Below, piece by piece: positions 10,312 to 18,892 of a stretch of DNA of 55,563 nt (positions within the stretch are counted from its first letter, which is position 1; each line of letters opens with the position of its first letter). Source of the stretch: Nitrosomonas sp. GTDB lineage: Bacteria > Pseudomonadota > Gammaproteobacteria > Burkholderiales > Nitrosomonadaceae. The notes under the pieces were generated by a model, which saw only the letters and a program-made list of their open reading frames with translations, had not been told where the DNA came from and did no database searches. Where the stretch lies: positions 1-55,563 of the forward strand of contig JAGOKN010000006.1 of the NCBI GenBank assembly GCA_017994575.1. Reading direction: 5' to 3'. Both the position numbers and the translations under genes were made by a program.

Positions 10312-12483
10312 TCATACCAACTTGTTCTCTCTCATTGATATATTCTTTTCTACGGTTGGTAAAATAATTGAAATTTGCGCCCCGCGCGGCTTAATATTTT
10401 CAACATGAATAATACCTTCGTGTTCCTCAACAATTTTTTTAACAATAGGCAATCCCAATCCTGTTCCGCGTGATTTGGTCGTTACATAAGGTTCAAAAAC
10501 CCGCGCTCTGATCTCATCCGGGAATCCGCAACCATTATCGCGGATACTCAATTGCACCCCCCCATGCACCATTTCAGTCTTGACTTCTATCTCCGGTTCT
10601 ACTGTTTCAATCAACGCATCCTGAGCATTCTGCAATAAGTTATGCAGCACTTGACGCAGCTGCGCGGAATCTCCTCTGACCATCGGCAAATCGTTCGCCA
10701 ATGCCGGCCTAATTTGCACATGCTTACTCTGATCCGCGGCCATGTTTGTTGCCTCATACAAAGTCAACACCTCACGCACCAAACGATTGAAATCCAGCTG
10801 GCGTAATTCTAATTCAGGAACGCGGGCATACTGATTAAATTCATTGACCATCCTTTTCAGCGCCTCTACCTGATTGACGATTGTTTCGGTAGAACGTCGC
10901 AAAATTCTGGCATCGTCTTCATTTAACTTATTGATCAACTTGTGCTGCACTCGCTCGGCGGACAATTGAATAGGCGTCAGCGGATTTTTAATTTCATGCG
11001 CGAGTCGGCGAGCGACTTCACCCCACGCAACCGCACGCTGTACTTGCAGCAGATTAGTAATATCATCAAAAACCACTACACCGCCCCCGCCCGATATTTC
11101 CGGCAATCGCGTCCCCCTTAACAGCAACACTTGATGTTTGCCTTCGCTTGTTTGCGTTAACTGACGCTGCCACACACCCGTTTCTCCAGAATTAAATCCT
11201 TCTCTGATTTCGGCAACCAGTGCATTAAGTTGGGATTCATTATCCACGCACCCTTCAATGATTGAGCCATCCAAACTGATCATCGGCACTTGCAGTATCT
11301 GCTCCGCACTGCGATTTGCTTTGGACAACATCAATTGAGCATCGAACACCAGCACACCCGATGAAAGATTGGCCAAAATACTTTCCAGATGCGCGCGCGC
11401 GCTTTCCACTTCCTGTTGATTATGCTGCGCGATCGCTCGCGCTTCTTCCAGTTGCTGCGTCATCAAATTAAAGGATTCTGTCAACACCCCCAACTCATCC
11501 CGGCTCTGAACCATATGACGACGACTGTAATCCCCTTGCGCAATGGCACGCGTGCTCTCCGCCAGCATACCCAGTGGAGCGCTTAATTTCTCGCTGAGCA
11601 ACGACGCAGTCGCTAACGCCGAACATAATGCCAGCAACAATGCCAGCGTCAGCGTAACGCTATACAATCGGGTTAATCCCTGACGTGACAAAGAAAGCTC
11701 CTGATAATCCTGATATCCAGCTTCAACTCTCTCGGCATCCTTTGCCAATTGCACCGGAACCGGTTGAAGCAACTGCAGCACCCTGATATCTTCTTTCAAG
11801 CTCAAAACATTAACAGGAGCCACTACGCGCAAATATAAGCCTTTACCCGTAATAGTCTCGACTGCGCTATACGCTTTCTGCATTCTTACATGACGCATCA
11901 CAGCCGCATTAGGCTTCTCAGGAAACAACGCCAAATTACTTTCACTGGAAAATGCGATGACTTTTCCATCCTGATTAAACAAAGTTGCTTCTTCAATTTG
12001 TGATTGCAGCAGCAATTCATTGAGCAACAATAAAGGGGGATTGGAAGATTCAGACAATGCCAATGCCGTCGCTTGCGCTTTTTTTTCCAATTCACTCAAC
12101 AAGTTCTCAAGCATGGTCTGCCCCAAACTCAAACCTCCTTCAAGAGCGCGATCCACTTTAACATCAAACCAGGATTCAATACTTTTCTCGAGGAATTGAA
12201 CAGATACTGCATACACCAAAGCACCCGGAAGTATCGCCATCAATGAAAAAACAAGCATCAAACGTAGTGCCAGCCTAGATCCAAAAACACCCGACTTGAG
12301 CCGACGTCTGAATCGCCATAATAAAAATCCCACGATAACCATGAGAAATAATACGAAGGCGATATTGATACCCAACAATAAGCGGTATTTTCGTTCAAAG
12401 AACTCGGTATTGGCGCCAGCCGTCGCCAGCAAGAAAAGCATGACGGCCCCCAATCCTGCGCCAATAATGAGCACATATTTCAT
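10312..12483 (-). CDS. ntrY: NtrY-type membrane sensor histidine kinase
   Basis: 723 residues. Hydrophobic segments lie near 3-22, 36-57, 72-95 and 275-297, with a periplasmic sensing region between the third and fourth. A HAMP linker (about 298-350) and PAS-like domain (about 365-470) follow. The HisKA box RRLAHEIKNPLTP puts the phosphorylated His at 496. The HATPase domain has the N-box LLQNAQDAL, DNGCGFP and GTGLGLPIV. This is the NtrY layout; NtrY/NtrX pairs are linked to nitrogen, redox or envelope responses in other proteobacteria. The start ATG overlaps the DUF4390 stop by one base, so translation is coupled. Confidence 0.9.
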   Translation of the reverse strand: MKYVLIIGAGLGAVMLFLLATAGANTEFFERKYRLLLGINIAFVLFLMVIVGFLLWRFRRRLKSGVFGSRLALRLMLVFSLMAILPGALVYAVSVQFLEKSIESWFDVKVDRALEGGLSLGQTMLENLLSELEKKAQATALALSESSNPPLLLLNELLLQSQIEEATLFNQDGKVIAFSSESNLALFPEKPNAAVMRHVRMQKAYSAVETITGKGLYLRVVAPVNVLSLKEDIRVLQLLQPVPVQLAKDAERVEAGYQDYQELSLSRQGLTRLYSVTLTLALLLALCSALATASLLSEKLSAPLGMLAESTRAIAQGDYSRRHMVQSRDELGVLTESFNLMTQQLEEARAIAQHNQQEVESARAHLESILANLSSGVLVFDAQLMLSKANRSAEQILQVPMISLDGSIIEGCVDNESQLNALVAEIREGFNSGETGVWQRQLTQTSEGKHQVLLLRGTRLPEISGGGGVVVFDDITNLLQVQRAVAWGEVARRLAHEIKNPLTPIQLSAERVQHKLINKLNEDDARILRRSTETIVNQVEALKRMVNEFNQYARVPELELRQLDFNRLVREVLTLYEATNMAADQSKHVQIRPALANDLPMVRGDSAQLRQVLHNLLQNAQDALIETVEPEIEVKTEMVHGGVQLSIRDNGCGFPDEIRARVFEPYVTTKSRGTGLGLPIVKKIVEEHEGIIHVENIKPRGAQISIILPTVEKNISMRENKLV

Positions 12484-13085
12484 TACTGGCCTTTAATTTG
12501 AAACGGTTGATCCGGTGCAGGCAATTTCATGCGCCATTCCAGCTTGTCAGAACTCAGATCCCATTTTTTGGAACCCAATGCTTCTACCTGGAATGGCTTA
12601 GGCATTCGCGTCAAATCAAGCCAAACACGTAATGAGGCAGTGTACTCAATATCTGGCTTTAATTCGGACTTGACGGTCAATGAATAATCATGCAACTGAC
12701 CCAGAGCCTTTAGCGCTTCCTGTAATGTGTTAAAAGTTTGTGAAAATGAAGGATGATTCAAATGATATTGGCGAGTAAGCGCATAATACCTCAATCCAAC
12801 CCTGGATTTACCACGCGCCACTTCTTCGTCAAGCCAGTACCAGCTGGAATCTATCAAACTGAATTTAGTGACAAAATAAAGCACGATGCCTTTTTCAAGC
12901 GCCTGCTCCAGGGTAGAGTTAAGCACAATGTCAGAATCCACACTGATTTCATAACCTTGTCCAACTGCCGCCAAATTGACAGACTTTATCTGTATGCTCT
13001 CTGCTTGAGTAACTGCAAATGGCATTAGCAGCATCAAAAATAAGCATATGATATAGAAGGGCAGGAACTGTGCGCGCGGCATCAT
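12483..13085 (-). CDS. DUF4390 domain exported protein
   Basis: About 200 residues from the ATG at 13085, which is 4 bases after the rsmB stop; a second ATG follows at once. An upstream in-frame ATG at 13193 is rejected because it would lie deep inside rsmB. The N-terminus has a signal-peptide or membrane anchor (FLPFYIICLFLMLLMPFAV). The rest has beta-rich segments such as RYYALTRQYHLNH and LRVWLDLTRMPKPF typical of DUF4390. Function is unknown; the gene lies between rsmB and ntrY in many betaproteobacteria, and the overlap with ntrY suggests a shared envelope role. Confidence 0.8.
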   Translation of the reverse strand: MMPRAQFLPFYIICLFLMLLMPFAVTQAESIQIKSVNLAAVGQGYEISVDSDIVLNSTLEQALEKGIVLYFVTKFSLIDSSWYWLDEEVARGKSRVGLRYYALTRQYHLNHPSFSQTFNTLQEALKALGQLHDYSLTVKSELKPDIEYTASLRVWLDLTRMPKPFQVEALGSKKWDLSSDKLEWRMKLPAPDQPFQIKGQ

Positions 13086-13089
13086 TTGG

Positions 13090-14367
13090 CTAAACTTTAT
13101 GCAGCAAGGTATAAAAGAAACCATCATGTCGATCATCGGGCAACAATTGTCCATCAACCATCGTCGCCCCTGAAAGGGGCAATGAACATGCATCAGGATG
13201 ATGTTTGAGAAATTTCGCTATCTGCATTGTATTTTCTTCAGCAAAGATTGAGCAAGTGACATAAAGCAACTTACCACCTCTTTCCAGAATTTTCCATAAA
13301 GCATTAAGGATTGCTTGTTGACTTGTTGCAAACTTCGCTAGATCGCTCTCGCGCCGCAACCATTTAATGTCGGGATGGCGGCACACCACACCTGATGCGG
13401 AACAAGGCACATCTGCCAAAATACGGTCAAACAACTGACCATCCCACCATTCATCGGGATTTGATGCATCCCCACACACCAACCGTTCCGCGGTCATATG
13501 CATGCGATCCAGATTCTGCCGTACCTGAGCTAATCTGCCCGAATCATTATCCAGTATAGTCAACGATATATCCGCCAATTCCAGTAAATGAGTGCTCTTG
13601 CCTCCTGGCGCCGCACAGGCATCCAGCACACGCATGCCGTCTCGAACATCCAGAAATGGCGCTGCCAACTGAGCGCCCGCATCCTGCACAGTCACCAAGC
13701 CGTCATTAAAACCGGGCAGATGTTCCACCATCACTGGCTGAGTCAACTGAAGAGCGCCGCCCCACAGCCATTCTGCACACATATTCTGCTCTAACAATCG
13801 CTTTCGATAATCGTCAATACTGATGTTACGTTGATTAACTCGCAGAGTCATGGGAGGGTGCTTGTTATTTGCTTCCAGTATCGCCCGAAAATTTTGTGGA
13901 TATTGCCAACGCAATTTATCAATCCACCATTGTGGATGCGAATAGCACCCAATTTCTTTTTCAGCAGCTTTCATCAGCAGATTTTCACGTTGCCGGATAA
14001 AATTACGCAAAATGGCATTGACCAAGCCTTGCATTCCCTCTCCATGCGCCAATGAACGCGATGCGGTCACTGCCTGATCCACAACGGTATGTGCCAGCGT
14101 CTTGCTATATTGCAGTTGGTATAAACCTACCAGCAGCAAATGATGCAGGCTCTTGTCCCGCAATGATTTCTTTAATAACAAACCAAGAATTGTTTCCAGT
14201 TGCCCATAAAAACGCAGTACGCCATAGCTTAAATCTTGAATAGCGCCCCTTTGCTGTTTCGACAACGTTGGGTCATCACGCCAAGCTTCTTGCAAAACCC
14301 CGGTCAAACTTGCTCCGGCCAGCACTTTGGTTACCGCAGAAGCTGCGGTCAGTTGTGCTTTAATCAT
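13090..14367 (-). CDS. rsmB: 16S rRNA (cytosine-967-C5)-methyltransferase RsmB
   Basis: 425 residues. The N-terminal NusB-like helical domain (about 1-135) is followed by a SAM-dependent methyltransferase domain. DACAAPGGKSTHLLEL binds SAM, ADVPCSASGVVCRHPDIKW carries the motif IV cysteine, and LLYVTCSIFAEEN carries the motif VI cysteine that attacks cytosine. All key residues are present. The start overlaps the end of fmt by 8 bases, as expected for this translation-linked operon (def-fmt-rsmB). Confidence 0.95.
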   Translation of the reverse strand: MIKAQLTAASAVTKVLAGASLTGVLQEAWRDDPTLSKQQRGAIQDLSYGVLRFYGQLETILGLLLKKSLRDKSLHHLLLVGLYQLQYSKTLAHTVVDQAVTASRSLAHGEGMQGLVNAILRNFIRQRENLLMKAAEKEIGCYSHPQWWIDKLRWQYPQNFRAILEANNKHPPMTLRVNQRNISIDDYRKRLLEQNMCAEWLWGGALQLTQPVMVEHLPGFNDGLVTVQDAGAQLAAPFLDVRDGMRVLDACAAPGGKSTHLLELADISLTILDNDSGRLAQVRQNLDRMHMTAERLVCGDASNPDEWWDGQLFDRILADVPCSASGVVCRHPDIKWLRRESDLAKFATSQQAILNALWKILERGGKLLYVTCSIFAEENTMQIAKFLKHHPDACSLPLSGATMVDGQLLPDDRHDGFFYTLLHKV

Positions 14368-15316
14368 GATCGAGTGACGAATGATTTATTGCAGCAAAAT
14401 ATTCGCCGGGTTGCATGCTGTTGCCAGAAAGATAGTCAGCAGCGCTCAACTTCTTGCCACCGGGCTTTTGCATCACTTCAATCCGCAACAAACCCGAGCC
14501 ACAAGCCACGACGATACCGTCTCGATCAGCCGCGATAATTTCTCCCGGTTGGCCTACTCTTCCGTTAACCACGCTTGCTTGCCAAATCTTCAATAGATTA
14601 TCTTGAAAATAAGCAAAGGCTCCGGGACTAGGATTAAATGTTCGCACAACGCGATCCAACTGTTCGGCAGTCTGTTGCCAATCAATCTCTGCGTCCGCTT
14701 TTTTAATTTTAGCTGCATAGCATGCTAGCGCCTCATCTTGTGCAACAGGAGTCAGCTTTTCTTGTTGCAGCAGCATCAGCGCTTCCACGACACTTTGCGC
14801 GCCCAGAAAACCAAGTTTGTCATGCAGCGATTGCGTGGTGTCATTCTGCGCGATGACTATGTTATGTTGCAATAAAATGGCCCCCGTATCCAATCCTGCA
14901 TCCATCTGCATAATCGTGATACCTGTCACATGATCTCCCGCCAGAATAGCCCGCTGAATCGGCGCGGCACCCCGCCAGCGCGGCAATAATGAGGCATGAA
15001 TATTCAAGCAGCCCAAACGAGGAATGCTGAGCACAGCTTGCGGCAAAATAAGCCCATATGCAGCAACAATCATCACATCTGCATGCAATGACTGCAAATG
15101 CACTTGTATGTCAGCAGCTTTAAGTGTCAATGGCTGTAACAATGCCAGCTTATGCTGCTGAGCCAGCAGCTTGACTGCGCTGGATGCAGTCTTCATCCCT
15201 CTACCGGCAGGACGGTCCGGTTGAGTCAGCACCAAATTAATCTCATGCCCCGCCTTTATCAGAGCATCCAGTGCAATGGCCGCAAACAAAGGTGTTCCAG
15301 CGAAAATAATTTTCAT
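14360..15316 (-). CDS. fmt: methionyl-tRNA formyltransferase
   Basis: 318 residues, normal length. It formylates initiator Met-tRNA with 10-formyl-tetrahydrofolate. The N-terminal FAGTP, the catalytic triad Asn105, His107 (LNIHASLLPRWRGAAPIQ) and Asp143 (MDAGLDTG), and the C-terminal tRNA-binding domain with FNPSPGAF are visible. It lies 131 bases downstream of def, which removes the formyl group later. Confidence 0.96.
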   Translation of the reverse strand: MKIIFAGTPLFAAIALDALIKAGHEINLVLTQPDRPAGRGMKTASSAVKLLAQQHKLALLQPLTLKAADIQVHLQSLHADVMIVAAYGLILPQAVLSIPRLGCLNIHASLLPRWRGAAPIQRAILAGDHVTGITIMQMDAGLDTGAILLQHNIVIAQNDTTQSLHDKLGFLGAQSVVEALMLLQQEKLTPVAQDEALACYAAKIKKADAEIDWQQTAEQLDRVVRTFNPSPGAFAYFQDNLLKIWQASVVNGRVGQPGEIIAADRDGIVVACGSGLLRIEVMQKPGGKKLSAADYLSGNSMQPGEYFAAINHSSLDHD

Positions 15317-15447
15317 CTTAAGGATGTTTTGTAAGCCATTTGTCAGTTAGATTATGAAACAGTAATTCAGCGCTATTTACATTGGAAAAACATTGATTTG
15401 GTGAGTCCTATCATGCGAACCCCGCCATTTTCCCCTGAAATCATTGA

Positions 15448-15951
15448 TCACATTGTACTGCGTTGCTTTTTCTTGAGTTTTGCCAGAGTCCGTATTTGCT
15501 TAAGTTGTGACCAGTACTCAACAAACACTTTACCCACTAAATGATCCATCTCATGCTGAATACAGATTGCCAACAATCCATTGGCATCCAGAACAAAGGA
15601 TTCTCCTTCGGCATTCAAAGCCTTCACGGTAACAGCCTCCGCTCGCTTTACCTTCCCATAAATACCCGGAACAGATAAACAACCTTCTTCATAATCAGAA
15701 ACACCGTGGCTAGCAATAATTTCAGGATTGATCAGAACCAGCAACTGATCGTGTGTTTCAGAAGTATCGATGACAATTATGCGCTGATGCACATCCACTT
15801 GCGTAGCTGCCAGTCCTATTCCAGGAGCTGCGTACATCGTCTCAGCCATGTTCTGTATTAACGAGCGGATTTTATCAGTGACTTGAACAACAGGAACCGC
15901 TACAGTATGCAACCGCTCATCGGGGTATTGTAATATTTTTAATATAGCCAT
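15448..15951 (-). CDS. def: peptide deformylase
   Basis: 167 residues. All three deformylase motifs are intact: GIGLAATQ (44-51), EGCLSVP (89-95) and HEMDHL (133-138); Cys91, His133 and His137 bind the metal and Glu134 is catalytic. It removes the formyl group from nascent proteins. The ATG has no evident ribosome-binding site; an A/T-rich leader precedes it. It is transcribed away from the LysM gene, so the 95 bases between them should hold divergent promoters. Confidence 0.96.
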   Translation of the reverse strand: MAILKILQYPDERLHTVAVPVVQVTDKIRSLIQNMAETMYAAPGIGLAATQVDVHQRIIVIDTSETHDQLLVLINPEIIASHGVSDYEEGCLSVPGIYGKVKRAEAVTVKALNAEGESFVLDANGLLAICIQHEMDHLVGKVFVEYWSQLKQIRTLAKLKKKQRSTM

Positions 15952-16046
15952 AAAAAATTATGTAGATTTATAAACCAAATGCTTATTTAGACCTTATCAT
16001 TAGCCCGTTATTCTGCGCGCTCTATAACCTGCCATTGGAGTCAATT

Positions 16047-17081
16047 ATGCGAATGCCTATTATATCTATGATTTTCTTACTAGGCCTGCTTTCTGTTGCG
16101 CCAGCTCAAGCTGCAAACATTATACTGCGGAGCGATGCTCCCGATCACTACGTTGTCGTCCCCGGCGATACTTTATGGGGGATCGCTTCCCGGTTTCTAA
16201 AAGACCCCTGGCGCTGGCCCGAGATATGGGGATTTAATCGTGAGCAGGTCAAAAATCCGCACAAGATTTATCCTGGTGACATCGTGATTCTGGACAAAAC
16301 ATCACATGGCAGTCGTTTGCGTCTGGCTGAGGACAGAGGTGGTCTGAAAACGGTCAAGCTTTCCCCTCAAATACGCACAGAGCAATCCAGCACAGCTGCT
16401 ATTCCCAGCATTCCAGCAAGCGCAATTGAACCTTTTCTGAGTCAACCATTGGTCATTGAAAAAGATGGTCTGATCAATGCGCCTTATATACTTGGCTCCA
16501 GTGAAAATCGCGTTATTTTAAGCGCGGGAAATATAGTTTATGTCAGTGGACTGCCAGAAGACAAAGGTTCAGCATGGCAAATTTTCCGCCCCGGAAAGGC
16601 ACTAAAAGATCCTGATAATGAAGATCAGATTCTCGGCTATGAAGCAACCTACCTAGGCAATGTCAAAGCCAGCGCTTTCGCTGACATCAGCACTGTTACC
16701 ATTACGCGCGCCTCAGAAGAAATTCTCAAAGGAGACCGCTTGGTACCCTCGCCTGACACCATTTTCAATAATTACGTACCCCACGCACCAGATTCTGCAA
16801 TCAGTGGACGAATCATTTCTGTCTATGGTGGCGTCACCGAAATCGGCAAAGGCGCCATCATCACACTTAACAAAGGTGAACTGGATGGCTTGGAAATGGG
16901 TCATGTGCTTGCCATCTATCGAAAAAGTCAAACCAAAAATCTCGAAGAGGAAACTGTACAACTGCCTGACGAAAGAACCGGACTGGTATTCGTATTTCGT
17001 GTTTTTGAGAAATTAGCCTATGCATTGGTCGTGCAAAGCACACAATCTATTAAAATCCTGGATGCTGTTAAAACCCCCTAA
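16047..17081 (+). CDS. LysM domain exported protein
   Basis: 344 residues from ATG 16047, chosen over an upstream TTG because GGAG sits 8 bases before it. A signal peptide covers about residues 1-22 (cut after APAQA). A LysM domain follows at about 35-80 (YVVVPGDTLWGIASRFLKDPWRWPEIW...YPGD), expected to bind peptidoglycan. The remaining 250 residues lack a known catalytic motif that I can see. This gene precedes dprA in many betaproteobacteria and is often annotated as a LysM peptidoglycan-binding protein. Confidence 0.88.
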   Translation: MRMPIISMIFLLGLLSVAPAQAANIILRSDAPDHYVVVPGDTLWGIASRFLKDPWRWPEIWGFNREQVKNPHKIYPGDIVILDKTSHGSRLRLAEDRGGLKTVKLSPQIRTEQSSTAAIPSIPASAIEPFLSQPLVIEKDGLINAPYILGSSENRVILSAGNIVYVSGLPEDKGSAWQIFRPGKALKDPDNEDQILGYEATYLGNVKASAFADISTVTITRASEEILKGDRLVPSPDTIFNNYVPHAPDSAISGRIISVYGGVTEIGKGAIITLNKGELDGLEMGHVLAIYRKSQTKNLEEETVQLPDERTGLVFVFRVFEKLAYALVVQSTQSIKILDAVKTP

Positions 17082-17099
17082 AGCTGACGCATTTCATTC

Positions 17100-18200
17100 A
17101 TGAAACATGCACCGGACATTGAATCCTGGCTCAGTCTCAGTCTGATTGATGGTTTGGGCGGCGAATCCATTCGGCGACTTTTGATTGCTTTTGGCAATCC
17201 CATCGCAATCTTTTCGATGCAATCCACAGCACTCGAGCGGATCGTAAAAGCGCCTATTGCCAAGCGCATCAAACAAGGCGCAGACCCCAATAAGATTGCC
17301 AGCACACTCAAATGGTTAGAAGATCCCAACAACGCGGTCATAACCTTAGCTGATGCGGATTATCCTGCACAACTACTGAATATTCCCACTCCACCGCCTC
17401 TCCTGTATTTCAAAGGGTGCAGAGAACTCCTGAAACGACCCGCTTTAGCGGTTGTTGGCAGCCGCAACGCTACTCCACAGGGTTTATCTAATGCTGAAGC
17501 CTTTTCTGAAGCAGCCAGCAATGCCGGGCTTTGCATTGTCAGCGGCATGGCACTAGGCATCGATACGGCCGCTCATCATGGCGGCTTGCGCGGCTCTGCT
17601 GGCAGCATCGCAGTTGTCGGCACCGGTCTGGATATTGTTTATCCGGCCAAAAATCACCCATTGGCTCATAAATTAGCCAAAGAAGGCGCGTTGATTTCCG
17701 AATTTCCACTCGGCACACCTGCTATAGGCAGAAACTTTCCACGCAGGAATCGGATTATCAGCGGCATGAGTCAAGGATGCTTGGTGGTAGAAGCCGCATT
17801 ACGCAGCGGATCTCTAATCACAGCGCGCCAAGCTCTGGATCAAGGGCGCGAAGTGATGGCCATTCCCGGCTCAATCCATTCTCCACTATCGAAAGGTTGT
17901 CATGCTCTGATTAAACAAGGCGCGAAACTGGTAGAAAGCACGCAAGATATTTTGGATGAGCTCAGCTACCTACCATTAATCACGAGTACAAATAGTCGTA
18001 AACATGAAGAATTTATTACTGAGCAATCAGCTGAAAACACCGTATTACTCAAACATCTAGGCTATGATACCGTAGATATTGACACTTTGTGTGTACGTAG
18101 TGGCTTGACGGCTGAAGTAGTATCAGCCATGCTATTAACGCTAGAGCTTGACGGTCAGGTTAGTAGTTTACCAGGTGGATGCTACCAAAGAATCCAATAA
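17100..18200 (+). CDS. dprA: DNA-processing protein DprA
   Basis: 366 residues. DprA protects incoming single-stranded DNA and loads RecA during natural transformation. An N-terminal helical region precedes the Rossmann-like domain: VVGSRNATPQG, IVSGMALGIDTAAHHG, VVGTGLDIVYPAKN, ISEFPLG, FPRRNRIISG, VVEAALRSGSLITA and AIPGS are all present. A C-terminal winged-helix-like domain ends the protein. It lies 18 bases after the LysM gene and is probably cotranscribed with it. This suggests competence potential but does not prove it. Confidence 0.94.
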   Translation: MKHAPDIESWLSLSLIDGLGGESIRRLLIAFGNPIAIFSMQSTALERIVKAPIAKRIKQGADPNKIASTLKWLEDPNNAVITLADADYPAQLLNIPTPPPLLYFKGCRELLKRPALAVVGSRNATPQGLSNAEAFSEAASNAGLCIVSGMALGIDTAAHHGGLRGSAGSIAVVGTGLDIVYPAKNHPLAHKLAKEGALISEFPLGTPAIGRNFPRRNRIISGMSQGCLVVEAALRSGSLITARQALDQGREVMAIPGSIHSPLSKGCHALIKQGAKLVESTQDILDELSYLPLITSTNSRKHEEFITEQSAENTVLLKHLGYDTVDIDTLCVRSGLTAEVVSAMLLTLELDGQVSSLPGGCYQRIQ

Positions 18201-18267
18201 CGCCTGACGAAAAGCCATCTAGAAATTGCAAATCCTGTAAACATACTTGCAACTTATTAAACACAAT

Positions 18268-18726
18268 ATGTTCGAAATACTCGTTTATTTATTTGAAAAT
18301 TACTTTGATTCGGGCAGCTATCCGGATTCTGCGACGTTGACTCGTAAACTCACCATGGCTGGGTTTGCAGATGAAGATATTACTGAGACGCTTGATTGGC
18401 TCTCAGAGCTTGCACGACATGACACCGGCAATTATCCGGCCAGTTTTGCTGAGAATGACTCCTTTCGCTGCTATACCAATTATGAAATGGAAAGAATCGA
18501 TACCGAAGGCAGAGGATTCATTTGTTTTCTGGAACAAGCCAACATCATTAATCCATTACAACGTGAATTGTTGATTGACCGGGTGTTGGCGATGGATGAG
18601 AATTCATCCAGTCTCGAGAAAATTAAATTGATTGTACTCACCGAGCTCTGGATCCAAAATCAGCTGACTGATGACACCATACTTGAGAAATTACTGATCG
18701 TCAGCGACTCTCATTACCGGCATTAA
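18268..18726 (+). CDS. smg: Smg protein (DUF494)
   Basis: 152 residues from ATG 18268; the longer TTG start at 18247 is rejected because MFEILVYLFENYF is the usual start of this family. The product is acidic and helical and includes the conserved GFICFLEQANI segment. Smg occurs between dprA and the topoisomerase gene across beta- and gammaproteobacteria; its function is unknown. Confidence 0.92.
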   Translation: MFEILVYLFENYFDSGSYPDSATLTRKLTMAGFADEDITETLDWLSELARHDTGNYPASFAENDSFRCYTNYEMERIDTEGRGFICFLEQANIINPLQRELLIDRVLAMDENSSSLEKIKLIVLTELWIQNQLTDDTILEKLLIVSDSHYRH

Positions 18727-18747
18727 TACTTAATCGTATTCTTTATC

Positions 18748-18767
18748 TTGCCGTAACCAAACGGCAA
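18748..18767. other. small hairpin after smg
   Basis: TTGCCGT and ACGGCAA form a 7-bp stem around a 6-base loop, 22 bases after the smg stop. There is no T-run after it on either strand, so termination activity is uncertain. Confidence 0.25.
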
Positions 18768-18892
18768 TCCGAATTGAAAGTGTTTAATACACCCATTAAA
18801 TATGCTTGCCATCATTATTCTTTATAGCCATTCAGCAATAACGAACATGCTTAACCAAGCATTCATAATGCGTGATCACTCACAGGAAATTC

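Noticed and set aside
11391-11405. GCGCGC alternating tract
   Set aside because: It lies inside ntrY (a similar one inside wzt at 32281) and is explained by Arg/Ala codons.
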